64,000 nucleotides of DNA from Hypericum androsaemum (lineage: Eukaryota; Streptophyta; Magnoliopsida; Malpighiales; Hypericaceae), in NCBI GenBank assembly GCA_963995505.1, contig OZ023189.1:16763495-16827494 (forward strand), read 5' to 3'. Position numbers and translations under genes: made by a program. The notes below the pieces were generated by a model. That model did not search any database and was not told the origin of the DNA. It saw nothing but the letters and a program-made list of their open reading frames with translations. Of the stretch, positions 47,337 to 59,312 are shown one piece after another (position 1 is the first letter of the stretch; the number at the start of each line of letters is the position of its first letter).

Positions 47337-50105
47337 TTTCCGGCTCACTGTTAAGCAAAGCCAGTCTTAAGCTTGTATTTGAGGCTGATAAGTTTGTACT
47401 GACCAAAGCGGGTCAATTCATAGGAAAGGGTTATCTAGAAAAGGGGTTGTTTAAGATGAATAATGTAATAACTGTACATCGCACCTTTAACGGTGAAAAT
47501 AAAGTTAACGCTTCTTCTTACTTGGCCGAGTGTTCTAGTTTATGGCATGGTAGATTAGGACACGTAAATTTAAACTCGCTAAGAAAATTAGTAAGTTTAA
47601 ATTTATTACCGAATCTAGAGTTCAACCCATCTGATAAATGTGAAGTATGTGTGGAGGCTAAAATGACCAAAGTACCTTTCCATTCGGTGGAAAGAAGTAC
47701 TACGCCTTTAGAGTTAATTCATATGGACACTTACGATATGAAACACGTACAAACTAAAGGCAGAAAGAAATATTTCATCACATTTATCGATGATTGCACG
47801 AGATACTGTTACGTATATCTCCTAAAGGGCAAAGACGAAGCTCTTGATGCCTTTAAGAGATATAAGAATGAGGTTGAAAATTAACTCAGAGTGAAAATCA
47901 AAATGATCTGAAGTGATCGAGGGGGAGAATATGTAGCTCCGTTTGATGAACTCTATCGAGAACATGGCATTATTCATCAGACGACTACTCCTTACTCACC
48001 TCAATCGAATGGCGTAGCTGAACGCAAAAATCGAACTCTTAAGGAGATGATGAACGCTATGTTGATTAGCTCGGGCTTACCCCAGAACATGTGGGGGGGA
48101 AGCTGTGCTCTCAGCTAACCACATTCTAAACAAATTACCACACAAGAAAAGGGATAAAACCCCATATGAACTATGGAAAGGAAGGAAGCCTTCCTACGGT
48201 TATCTTAAAGTGTGGGAGTGCCTAGCAAAGGTCGAAGTACCTAAGCCTAAGTAGGTGAGAATAGGACCCAATACCATTGATTGCATCTTTATCGGATATG
48301 CACAAAATAGTAGTGCTTATCGATTTTTGGTGCATAAATCTGAAAACCCTGAGGTAAAAGCAGGAATGGTCATAGAATCAAGGAACGCAACGTTCTTTGA
48401 GAATAGCTTTCCTAATAAGGAAAGAAAGGAAGGGAGTCCAAAGAAAAGGGCTCACGAGACTACGCAAGGGTCAAATCAGGAAGATGATGAACCTAGACAT
48501 AGTAAACGGACGAAGGTAACCAAATCTTTTGGTCCAGATTATCTAACCTACGCATTAGAAGATGAACCCAGGACAATCCAAGAGGCATTGTCCAGTCCAG
48601 ATACTCCTCTCTGGAAGGAAGCTATCAATAGTGAGATATAATCCATTATGCAAAACCACACGTAGGAAATCGTGCATCTCCCACCGGGCTGCAAACCTTT
48701 GGGATGCAGGTGGATCCTAAAAAGGAAATACAAAGCTGATGGATCAATCGATAAATACAAAGCTCGATTGATAGCTAAGGGGTTCAAACAGAAGGAGGGA
48801 TATGATTTCTTTGACACGTATTCACCGATCACAAGAATCACATCAATTAGAGTACTCATAGCTGTTGCGGCACTCTATAACCTCGAGATCCATCAAATGG
48901 ACTTAAAAACAGCTTTCCTAAATGGAGAACTGGAAGAGGAGATATACATGGAGCAACTTGAAGGGTTTGTGGCTCCCGGTCAAGAGCATAAAGTGTGTCG
49001 GCTAGTTAAGTCACTATACGGGCTAAAACAAGCGCCAAAATAGTGGCACGAGAAATTTGACAGAACAATGCAGTCGAATGGATTTAAGATCAATGAGTGC
49101 GATAAATGTGTTTACATTAAGGGCACACCTGAAGCTTACGTAATTGTATGTCTCTACGTAGATGACTTACTAATTATGGGAAGCAATAAAGAGGTTATTG
49201 TGAAAACTAAGAACATGTTAAAGAACCACTTTGACATGAAAGATATGGGTTTGGCAGACGTCATACTAGGAAAAAAAATCTCTAGTAAAGCTGACAAAAT
49301 TATCTTGACGCAATCCCACTACGTGGAAAGCGTGCTCAAGAAATTTGAAGCATTTGACAAACCTCCGGTTAAGACTCCAGTAGATTTGAATCTACACTTA
49401 GCCAAGAATCGAGGGGACCCAGTATCTCAACTGAGGTATGCGCAGATTATCGGGAGCTTGATGTATTTAACAAACTGCACACGTCCCGATATTGCGTACT
49501 CAGTTAGTAAGCTTAGTAGATTCACAAGTAATCCAGGGAAGGATCACTGGCTAGCTCTGGAAAGGGTTTTACGGTACTTAAAATATACCATAAACCATGG
49601 CATACATTATGCTAAATATTCAGCTGTATTAGAAGGATACAGTGACGCAAACTGGATATCAGACACTAAGGACTCCAAATCCACGAGTGGATATATATTC
49701 ACCATAGGAGGAGGAGCTGTGTCTTAGAAGTCCTCTAAACAAACGTGCATAGCTCGATCCACAATGGAGTCAGAGTTTATAGCACTAGACAAAGTTGGGA
49801 AAGAAGCTGAATGGCTCAGAAACTTCCTAGAGGATATTCTGTGCTGGAGCAAACTGGTGCCTCCCGTATTGATACATTGTGATAGCATGTCTGGAATCGG
49901 GAAAGCACAAAGTACATTGTACAATAGAAAGTCTCGACATATCCGTCGGACACACAATACCGTTAGACAGTTGATCTCTAGTGGGGTGATCATCATTAAT
50001 TACGTAAAGTCCAAGGATAACTTAGCTGATTCTTTTACGAAAGGAATCAATAGAGATCAAATGTACAACGCAGTAAGGGGAATGAGATTAAAATCCACAC
50101 ACTAA
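47312..50105 (+). pseudogene. Copia pol (integrase, reverse transcriptase, RNase H) with multiple lesions
   Basis: The HHCC zinc site (WHGRLGHVNLNSL, CEVCVEAK) and integrase core (FIDDCTRYCYVYLLKGK, SDRGGEYV) are followed by reverse transcriptase ([42 protein letters not shown]) and RNase H ([19 protein letters not shown], then DNLADSFTKG near the end). Lesions: in-frame stops at 47882, 47909, 48252, 48639, 48663, 49041 and 49725, and one extra G in a run of seven at 48093-48099 which restores the frame lost near 47310. Several stops fit C-to-T or G-to-A change of CAA/CAG or TGG codons, as expected after methylation. Codons are AT-ending. Confidence 0.93.
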
Positions 50106-50648
50106 AGAACGTCCATAGCGGTAACTCAACCATGATGAGTGGAGATCCCACAAACTTGGTTCAATGAGATAACTAAGTTATGGAGGGTTCAGTTAATCAC
50201 CTGGAATCTATCTCATTCTCCGAAGCTGCCCAGGTATTAACATGCAGAGGTGTGGTAAGGTTAAGCATTACGCTTTTAATGATTCCTATACCTTGATAAA
50301 TGTGGAGTATGGCAGGATATTCCTGATAGGAGATCACTTATGTAAGTGTGAAGTGAGGCTGCTTCAAATGGGAAAAATACTTATGAATCCAAGAAACGGT
50401 CCATGGCCGAAATGGACACAACGTGAGAACCCAAATATACTAGGGTTATTATTGTGTAAATGTTATTGTCTTGGTTTACGCCAAAAGCTGACGGTTCAAG
50501 ACATCACGTTCACCGAGCAGCGAGTAAATCCGATAACATATTACTAGAGAAGGTTCAAAGCCACAAGCTACCTGTCTCGATGCAATAATAACACGTCAGA
50601 ACTTTCTATTAGAGTCTGCATGCATTAATCATCATTCATGTGGGGGAT
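50106..50648 (+). other. Copia 3' untranslated region and polypurine tract
   Basis: About 540 non-coding bases follow the pol stop, ending in TGTGGGGGAT just before the right LTR. A 101-codon frame here (50242-50547) has no family resemblance. Confidence 0.7.
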
Positions 50649-51589
50649 TGTTGGGTTGAATGCATATTTAATGCATTTGGCCCAAATTGGAAAGGCCTAA
50701 AGTCAAGTTAAGGAGTGGATGTGTACCACATTGAATAGAGCAAGGAGGATTTTCTTATTTATAAGGAATTCCTCTCCTTACCTCTCAACTTGATTGACTA
50801 CCTAAAGGCTGACCCACCACTAGCTGCGAGGACGGTGCGAAGCACCGTCCGAGCACGAGCACGAGTACGCGCACGTGCTCGCACACGCGCGTGTGCGCAT
50901 GGCGCATTGGACGCAGGTTGCAATGGGCACTTTGTGGCGCACTTGGCACTTCGCACGTGAGCATCGTCTGGAGGAGCCTTAAGTATTTTGCCCGGGTCCG
51001 GAGAGAGCTGCGCAGCTACCGAAGTGACGAGGAGCTGCGAGCACCTTCAGGAAGGCCACCGAAGAGGCACGAAGGGCAGGAATGACCAGGAGACTTCCAG
51101 AAGGCCAAAGGGGTGCGAGATCCATCGCGAATGGGCGCCAGCACAGCCTGGGCGCGCCTGGAAGGATCCAGAAGCCACCGAAGGGCCACGAGCGCAGCCA
51201 GCCAGCCTGCTGGCCGAGCGGACGCGTCCCTTCGGGGTGGCTGCCTCCCTGCCTCCTCCAGCCTATAAATAGGCCTCTGCCCCCTTGCCATTATCCTCAT
51301 CCCAGCAGCAATTGCATTCTCCATAGCATTGTTGTCTTCTTCTCTCCCCCGTTCTTCACTTACAAAGAGTCCGAAAGTTCTGGGTATATAAGGGTTCGCC
51401 CGAAAGTTTCGAGATACGTGTGCAACATTCTTGGAAACGCCCTAAACAGTCGTTGTATCTTGGGGACGATTGCCGAAGCCCGTACCGCACTGAAATATAC
51501 GGGACAATCTCGTCTTACGGAGAAAGTGTCCAACACTTGCCTCGACTGCCGTAGATCCTAATCAAGTATATCACCTCCGACAAACAACA
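50649..51589 (+). repeat. Right LTR of the Copia element
   Basis: 941 bases. Compared with the left LTR it lacks about 14 bases after GGAAAGGCC (near 50695) and has a longer GCACGAGCACGAGTACGC stretch near 50850-50900. The TATA box CTATAAATAGG lies at 51262-51272. Confidence 0.95.
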
Positions 51590-51594
51590 AAAGT

Positions 51595-53527
51595 GAGATT
51601 CCATTTATCACATCAATCACTCGTAAATGGTTTATTATAAAGTATCAATCTAGATAAGCATGTCTTCGGTGACAGCTTCAAACCCTAAAAAAAATACAGC
51701 TTCTGCAAATTTATCCTCTAATCTTGGTCATCAATGATATTGCTTTATTTTTTTTTTCTTAGATATTCAGAGTCGAGTAATGTTGATCATATTTGTCTGC
51801 CATATTTAAGGGATAATTTTTTCAATGATATTTTTACATTAACAACGCTTAAATTTTTTTAAGTGAATCAAAGTCTTTTATCACTTTAACTAATTATCAT
51901 TGATTATATTGTTCGCAAATATGCGTCACTATGTTTTTTTTTGCTCTTGTATATTTTTTATCGAGTAATCCGAGTTGAAGTCCAACAAACTACGAGAATA
52001 AATAAAACTCTTCCTATGCAGTTCAAAATGTAACTTTATTTTCAGAAATAGAACAACTCATCACACAACTCTTATATTTTTTATAATTAAAATTTTATTA
52101 TTCCTCAAGAAAAGGTTACACCAAATATGTACGAGTATACGATCCTTCTACTTCAATAATTCCGTTATGCACTAAGCATCTCCTAAAAATGATCAAAAGA
52201 TATTCGACTATCTATGTAGTATATGCTAGTAGATAGGCGATATCTTAGAAATTAAAATATCGAACTCAGATAGGTTGCAACCTCGCATAGAGTTTAAAAG
52301 ATCATGGCCACTTCACCCTCTTATACCACTCCAAACAGTTTGGCAAGATCTCATAGTGGCATTCCCGGGTCTTCCTGGTGTGCTTCCAATCTTGAATTGA
52401 AATTGGTCATCCTTGGAGAAGTCGTATCGCCACATATTTTTGGGCAATTATGTACATTCTAATAAATTCGATGACCTATAGTTGTTGGACTAACACATAT
52501 ACCATTTCGTCAAATCGTATGTCTGTCCGATAGGATGCAACTAGAATCAAGTTTTATGACGAAGGGGTCGTTAGACGAAAATGTTGTCAAGGAGCAAAAG
52601 TATGGATTGGGCGTCCGGTATATCTGTACGCATTGTATTTTTTTTTGGGAGATACATAAAACTTCACTTATACAAAAATCTTAAATAAAAAATTACTGAC
52701 ACTACAGCTTTTTCCCTGGAGCAACTACTTAAGATTTCAAAGAATGTGACCAACCTGGCAGTGTGTATTCTGGGGTAGCCTTCAATGAAGGGAGGCTTTG
52801 CCTGATAAGTATCGTATTGAAAGTGTACAGATTTTGTTAATATATAAAGGTTGCGAACTTTTTTGTAAAATATAATTTAAATACATGACATGTGAATCGA
52901 TAGTTTGATCATTATGACTAAAAAAATCAATTATTTCCGCTTGCACATGCCACTTTTAGTCTAATCCATTGCATTTCTCACCTTCTCATTATGCATATTT
53001 TTTGGACGACCAATTCAACCCGTCCTCGTAGGAGAAAATAGGGTAAATGAAATGATCTCGTCAAGCATAAAATGACTATGATGGAATTGGCCATTGGGTT
53101 CTCCACTTCTTCAACTGACAAAAGGTTCTCTGTAATTATAGAATGCTTCCTCAGGAATTTGACGTAAGAGGCAAGTAATTTTCGTTATCAGTAAGCTTTA
53201 TACAAAGTGTCACTAGAAAATATTCATCATTGATCTATCCGGAGTGAACTATAATATAAGTATATTCGGTTTTGTCAGAGCATTCAGCCTAACAACACAA
53301 GACGTTTACCATTTGACGGAGGTTCAAGGTTTAATCTTTGAAAGATGTATACATGGTGTAAAAATTGACCTATAAAAAAAATATAATTGGTTTTCTTAGA
53401 CTTAATATACATCTACTTATATAAATATTAGATCCGTTTTATTTGTTGCCCGTAGTGGATGATAACGTAGGACGAATATATATTCTCGGTTTTCTACGGT
53501 TCATAGTGGATTGACTTAATTGTCGCA
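51595..53527. other. Intergenic DNA without recognised genes
   Basis: About 1.9 kb of AT-rich sequence; nothing recognisable on either strand. Confidence 0.5.
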
Positions 53528-53993
53528 TTATCATTCGGGCTCAAATTCAGTGAGGACATTAATAATTCCCACTGAAGAGAATCATAAGAGGATGAAAGAA
53601 TATTCTAGGTATTATAAAGATAATTAGGAGTAATATCGAAACTCTATTACAGAAGAAAATTTAATACAATTAAGGAAATAAGTAAAAGAGAAACAAAACC
53701 AATCAATTGCTCTAAAATCACATTAGAATACAATTGGGAGACGTGACAACAACAAAAATGCCACCAACTCTAATCAAAATTCTCTCAACTTTCTAGCCAA
53801 TAAAACAAGTGAAGAACCCTAATCAAAAATTCCTTCGGAATCCAACAAAGAAGAATTCTTGAATGACGAAACAAATAGCAACCGATTAATTGAAGGTAAA
53901 TACTTATTATTTTGATTTTATCATATATAGAAGGTAAATACTTCCTTTTTTTTGTGGGACTATGATGAAAATTTTAGCATACCAATAGGTGTC

Positions 53994-54456
53994 CGATATT
54001 TATTTCTGATATTGGTTTCGTTCTATTCTAATAATGGTTTCCATCTTCGGCGATATTGGTTACCTTATTCTATGATATTGGTTTACTGCTTCTATAAAAT
54101 TGATTTCTTTCTTGTATGATATTGGTTTCCTTTCACTATGATATTGGCTTCCAACCCTAATTTGATATTGGTTTCCTTCTTTGCTTTTTTTAAAGGTAAG
54201 TTATTACACCATGACATTGCCAAGGTTTGAACCTTGGAGCTCCAAGATATTTACAACGCTTTGTGCCGTTGAGCTACAAGCCCTTTGTCGGTTTCCTTCT
54301 TTGCTGAAATTGGTACTATGTACGAATAATATTGGTAAGGTGTACAAATAATATTGGTATGATGTACAGATGATATTGGTATGATATACGAGCGATATTG
54401 GTACAATGTATGAATGATATTGGTGCGATGTACGAATGATATTGGTACGATTTCCA
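53994..54456 (+). repeat. GATATTGGTTTC minisatellite in the second large MULE
   Basis: Variable units of about 22-27 bases around GATATTGGTTTCCTTCT or GATATTGGTACGATGTACGA. Two unit subtypes lie on either side of the SINE. The core is shared with 23068-23425. Confidence 0.85.
54170..54305 (-). mobile_element. tRNA-derived SINE with 16-bp target duplication
   Basis: About 104 bases (54186-54289) on the minus strand. The RNA polymerase III box A is TAGCTCAACGG (54276-54266) and box B GGTTCAAACC (54233-54224), about 33 bases apart, and the 3' end is an A-run (T at 54186-54191). The perfect 16-base duplication GGTTTCCTTCTTTGCT lies at 54170-54185 and 54290-54305. It is shorter than many plant SINEs and does not fold as a full tRNA, so it is a SINE rather than a tRNA gene. 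Confidence 0.88.
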
Positions 54457-54599
54457 AATTATATTAAAAAATACACAACTCAAATTTTCAGCCATCGAGG
54501 TTTAGTTCAAACTTGGTATTATAAAAATCCAATCAGGTTGCTCATGAATATGTACAAATATAAGAAAAAGATAATTGGCAAACATTATGATATCATAAT

Positions 54600-54975
54600 C
54601 TTATAGAAAAAGAAGGCGCCGTACTATTCTTTGAGCTTCTTGTTGGGGTTCAGTGAAGTTGACAAGGAATCCATCTCGAGAGATGATCCCATCGTGAAGA
54701 ACATGATCTGGACCAATGGCGGTTATATACCGGGGAGCTGGTTTGCCAGACGAAGGGCAAACAACGGTGCCGGGGCACTGGAGCCCGAGAATCTTGTCGA
54801 CGTACGTGGGGAACACCCGTCAGAAAAGGACAGCGAAGGGGAACTCACGGCTCTCCACGACGAGGGGGTTCAGAAGGGCACCGAGCCAAAATGATTGTTG
54901 TGTTGATGAGATACTACTTTCGTATTGGAAAAATCGACGTACCAAGGGGAGGGGGGCGGCGGAATAGATCGGATA
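54600..54975 (-). pseudogene. Unidentified coding fragment captured in the MULE
   Basis: The minus-strand frame is open across about 120 codons except for one TGA near 54820: FWLGALLNPLVVESREFPFA, stop, then RVFPTYVDKILGLQCPGTVV, CPSSGKPAPRYITAIGPDHV and HDGIISRDGFLVNFTEPQ. The composition and lack of stops suggest real protein-coding origin, but I do not recognise the family. It sits in the position that BolA occupies in the sister element. Confidence 0.5.
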
Positions 54976-55222
54976 GGAAAGGCTTCCTTCGACAGTCTTT
55001 TTTTTAAACCTCTCCATGATTTTGGTGGAAATGACTAATGACGTGAGAACTCTAGTTGGATATTATTGGGTAAAAACCCAAAATACCCCCGTGTGAATTT
55101 GGATCGTTAGATCTTAATAAAAAATCTAATATTTTTTTAATCACATCTAACGGTCCCAATTTAGTCCATATCATGAGGATAACTTTTATATAGTCTCCAT
55201 TGAATCCAAATCCTCATCGTTC

Positions 55223-56352
55223 TCCCGCCGAAGAGGAATAAGTACAAATCTAACCAAATAGATCATTAATTTATTTGAAACCCCATAAGGTAAAAGGAAA
55301 TATTCCACGAGCAATAATAAAATCGCCATACTCGACTGAAGTGGGTCTTCATTATAATATATAAAATAAAACTCCAGTTCATCACGGATTCATAGAAATT
55401 AAGTAACAAGTCTTCACTAATAAGGAGATTGAAATTTAACGAAAATATTTTTATTTGACATGGAATGATCACTATAAAATTATCTTTTACATCCGACTGT
55501 CCTAGTTTCTCTTTGCTTAACAGATTTCACCCAATGACTTTCACTATAAACAATTAGGATAAAAGGCCATCGAAGAAGATGTTTAGAATATGCCAACTTC
55601 ACACTTACCTTTGTTATCCTTATTCCAAGCTACGGGACACACCTTTGCCAGATTCCCCCCGTCAACCAACAAATCTAATTATTCTGTTTCTTCGTGCACT
55701 AATTAGTCGCTGCGGAATCATTTAAGGTCTATCTAGCTCTTAATTTCGATAATTGAGCTAGATCAGGCGTAATTAAATGAGCTAGCTAGCTGAATTCTTG
55801 AACTGCAAGTTATTAAATTGTGTGAAAAATAAGCCTCGAAAGGATAAAACTAAAATTTACAGTGTATTGAGCCTTGTGAGAACTGACTTCATGTACTTGT
55901 TTGGTGTTATATATGGTGCCCACGAAATCAATTGAGTTAGATTTGAAATAAATAAGAAAATTTTGGATTTGAGTTTCAGATGGTAGAAAAAAGGGTTCAT
56001 GATATTAGCACAATTAGCTTGAGCTTGACGCCTTTGACCCTACGCCAATTATATGCGAGATTCCCAGCTAATTAAGTGATAAAGGGGATGCTTCATTAAT
56101 CCATTATAATATCTTTTCCTCCTGTAGATTTTCCATGGAATTTTACTACGATAAGGTTTTAACGAGATTGGGACTGTAATCTCTTACAAAAGATTCAACT
56201 CTCGCTTTGTCAATATGTATATATATTTTTTATGAAATAAAATTATATTTATCAAAAAAAATATCGGGAGTGTCCGTTGCTGAATTTTATAAACGAGGAT
56301 ATTCACGTGGATGATACATATATCCATCAATAATTTTTATGCAACGGAAAGT
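55223..56352. other. Intergenic DNA without recognised genes
   Basis: AT-rich; nothing recognisable. Confidence 0.5.
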
Positions 56353-56821
56353 GTAATACGAGGGTATGGATTGGGTACGGAATGCCACTATTCCGAACCG
56401 TTTGGAATGAAGACACGCGGGAACTTTTTTGCAAACGCGCTAAAATACGGAGACCAAAATGAAAAAAGCCACGCACAAACACAGGCCGGATACAAATGCC
56501 ATTATCACATAACTGCGCATGCCGGTATCACATAACTGCACATGCCAGTATCACATAACTGTGCATGCCATTGTGACCTTTTTGCAAAAATGCTAAAACA
56601 CGGGGGATCAAAATGAAAAAAATCACGCGTGCCATTATCATCAACGGGGACTTGCCGTTTTCACAAAAACAAATGCCATTATCACATAACTGCACTTGTC
56701 ATTATCACATAACTACGCTTGCCATTATCACATACTTACGCTTGCCGCTGCGGTCCCCCTTCAGTCCAAACCGTTCGGAATCAATTCGTTCACTCCGTAC
56801 CCAATCCAAAGCCGTAATACG
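56353..56821. mobile_element. 450-bp MITE with internal CCATTATCACATAACTGCGC repeats, copy 1
   Basis: Element about 56362-56813. The ends TATGGATTGGGTACGGAATG and TCCGTACCCAATCCA are inverted repeats. Flanks GTAATACGA (56353-56361) and GTAATACGG (56814-56822) agree at 8 of 9 bases, a Mutator-type duplication. The interior carries several units of GCCATTATCACATAACTGCGC. Two further copies lie at 61968-62892. No coding content. Confidence 0.85.
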
Positions 56822-57033
56822 GGTAGATCTAAATTATAACTTTTATCCAAGGTTGATAATAAAATTGAATTACATAAGAGCTAATTTCAACAAGCTTGGA
56901 AATTAAACAAAGAAACGAACAGAAAGGCCCGGGTATTGAATTGGGCTCTCACACTTAGGCCCAGTGATATCCAAAATTTTCATGGGCCTAAAATTATAAT
57001 GCTTATATTTTTTTGAAGGGGGAATTATAATGC

Positions 57034-59279
57034 TTATATGAACAAAGAAAAAGGCAATACAATTAATCCAATCAGCCACTTAATTTGAGCTGGCGTTTTA
57101 TCCATGTAAGCCAAGCTGGATTCACTTGCCGAGGCTCCTTTTGTTGCAGTTCCGGGCTTAGGAACGTTACATGCACCGAATGTCATATTTGGCTGCCAAA
57201 GCAAAACAAGTGATTAGGTGAGTAGAAGTCGGTTCAAGCAGTAAGAAATTCGTGCTCTTTCGATTATCGAATGAGGATGGACATACCTTGCAGATGGCAA
57301 TATTCCCACACCCACAAACTTTATGACCGTTTATAACATCGGAAGCTTGTGGGGCTCCTCCTCCATCACTCCTCTGCATAATTTGACAAGAGAATGGAAA
57401 ATAGTTCAAGTCCAAATTCATGGCTGAATTGGTTGTAATGGCTAATTTGTCAAAGCATTTACCTTGTAAAAGTCAACAGCGATGAAGTTAGGCCACCTAT
57501 TACCCGCTGCTTCATAACATGTGTTTACCATGTCCATTAATGGAGCAGAATTGTGCTTGCAAGCTTGGGATACATCAGGGGCAGTAGGAAAGTAATTCAC
57601 CAGGACGAGTGACCTCGACGTCGTGTTCATCATAGGCGATTCTGCGCGGTTCGGACACGAACCGGGCGCCATTCCTCCATTTCCATCTGCAACATCAAAC
57701 CATATGTGAAACTTATGTTTCCCATTTCACAGAATATATATCAGCAAGTGAATGTCAGTGAAAGTACTGACATTGATTTTCTGCCACATATCTCCACTCA
57801 TATGCAATACCCTCAGAAGCCTCCTTGGCTGATTTCGAAGTGAAAACCAGCAGGCGCTGGTTCTTCGCGACCATGTCGTCGACAGTTGGCCAATCCTCAC
57901 CATTTTTCGGCATCCGAGACACAGGAAGCCAGTACTGTCTGAGTCCAGCAGCATTGAACACCTTGGTCAGGCCATTTGGCGACGAAACGTAATCCTCGAT
58001 GAAGATCGTGACGATCTCCGATGGGTTTGCCGCTAGAAACGCTTGAATCTCTTCCAAAACATTTACCACCGGTTGCTGCCACGCACGAAAAATCGTTACA
58101 TTAAGTAGTTGGTCACAGAGGCTCATACAACTAACAGTTCCAAAAGCCTTTGGACATCTTCTAGACACTTACAAAAGCAGTGGAATTGTAGCAATTTCCT
58201 CCAAAGGAATGGCACAACCAGACATCATTCTCGAAGTCATACATATCCAGCATCAACCCTCTTATACCATTCTGCAGGTCCAAGGAAAATTATAGAAGAA
58301 TTGTTTTCGAACTCAGAACTCCCGATTAATTTTGAACAACTCATCATCGATTAATCTACGTGCTCGGTGGTACCACATTCTGTATCTTACCCATCTTTTA
58401 ATTAGCTCTACTTCAGGATCAGATTCAAACTTGATAATTCCACGGTCAAGGTAACCCCCCAACCACCTATTGCACAATTTCTTCTTAGGACAGAGGCTGT
58501 TATGGACCAACATAATAAGAGCACATTCAATTTGGTCTAGATTTTAGGTGCCCCTCTCTATTGATGTCACTTTCCATGGTTTCCGAGCCCAAGAAGTCTA
58601 AAATTCCTTCCAATTAATGTTACCCAACAATAAAGTAATTGGAGTTGGCAAATATGTGAAGATGACATCTGAATTTAGTTCTTCCATTCCAAGCAAGAAA
58701 CGATACTTTTGGTGGTTAGAATTCCAATTGCGCCTAAAAGTAACATTTCTTTCCTTCACGTCTTTGTTATTAGCTCGCTTTATTAACAAGTCGTACGATG
58801 AGCTTTACTTGGTTTATTTTATCTATTATAAGTTTTATAAAAAAAATTAATAATTTGAATATTTTCACTTGATCCGTAGAGATTACCATAAATTACTTAC
58901 TTTTACTCTAAAAGTAAAAAGATATGAAAAATTAGGAAAAAAAACATACGTTAAGCTGGCTAGTAATGGAATCTTGCTGATTAGTTGGAGCCAAAACTAC
59001 GGAGCCAGTTGCTGACTTGGCGCCTAACCTGGCAAACGAATTGTGGGTTGTTAGCCAGGTGTACCGATTAAATGGCAATCCCTTCACCTAACAAAACCAA
59101 AGAGAAAATGCAAATTCAATTCATTTGCACAATTAACGAGAAAAATCACCAAATAACATAATTACGAGATCAATTTACTCTACACTATTTTAAAATATAC
59201 ATAATCAACTCAAAATTAGATAGATTTTTTCTGCTTATAAATAATTTTGATGTTTGTAATTAGCGATGTAGTAGACGAG

Positions 59280-59312
<33 letters not shown>

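Larger units (their letters stand above)
45240..51594 (+). mobile_element. Full-length Ty1/Copia LTR retrotransposon, mutated
   Basis: Element 45245-51589 (6345 bases) between 5-base target duplications AAAGT (45240-45244 and 51590-51594). The LTRs start TGTTGGGTTGAATGC and end CAAACAACA. Between them lie gag, protease, integrase, reverse transcriptase and RNase H in that order, which defines Copia. The purine-rich tract GTGGGGGA precedes the right LTR. The sequence after the left LTR (ATCGTAAGATGAG) is not the usual initiator-Met binding site. Over the last 625 bases the LTRs differ at roughly 20 sites, mostly transitions, so insertion is recent on a genome timescale, yet the coding region is full of stops. 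Confidence 0.96.
53528..55222 (+). mobile_element. Second large GATATTGGTT Mutator-like element, with cargo and nested SINE
   Basis: Element 53537-55213 (1677 bases) starts GGGCTCAAATTCAGTGAGGA and ends TCCATTGAATCCAAATCC, the same ends as 22939-24213. The inner right end (CATATCATGAGGATAACTTT) also matches its partner. The 9-base flanks TTATCATTC (53528-53536) and TCATCGTTC (55214-55222) agree at 7 positions, both differences being transitions, consistent with an old insertion. It contains the minisatellite (53994-54456), a SINE inside it, and a GC-richer segment 54600-54975 that looks like captured coding DNA. Confidence 0.8.

Noticed and set aside
54186..54289. A tRNA gene on the minus strand
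   Set aside because: Box A and box B are present but no acceptor stem or cloverleaf can be formed, and an A tail and target duplication mark it as a SINE.
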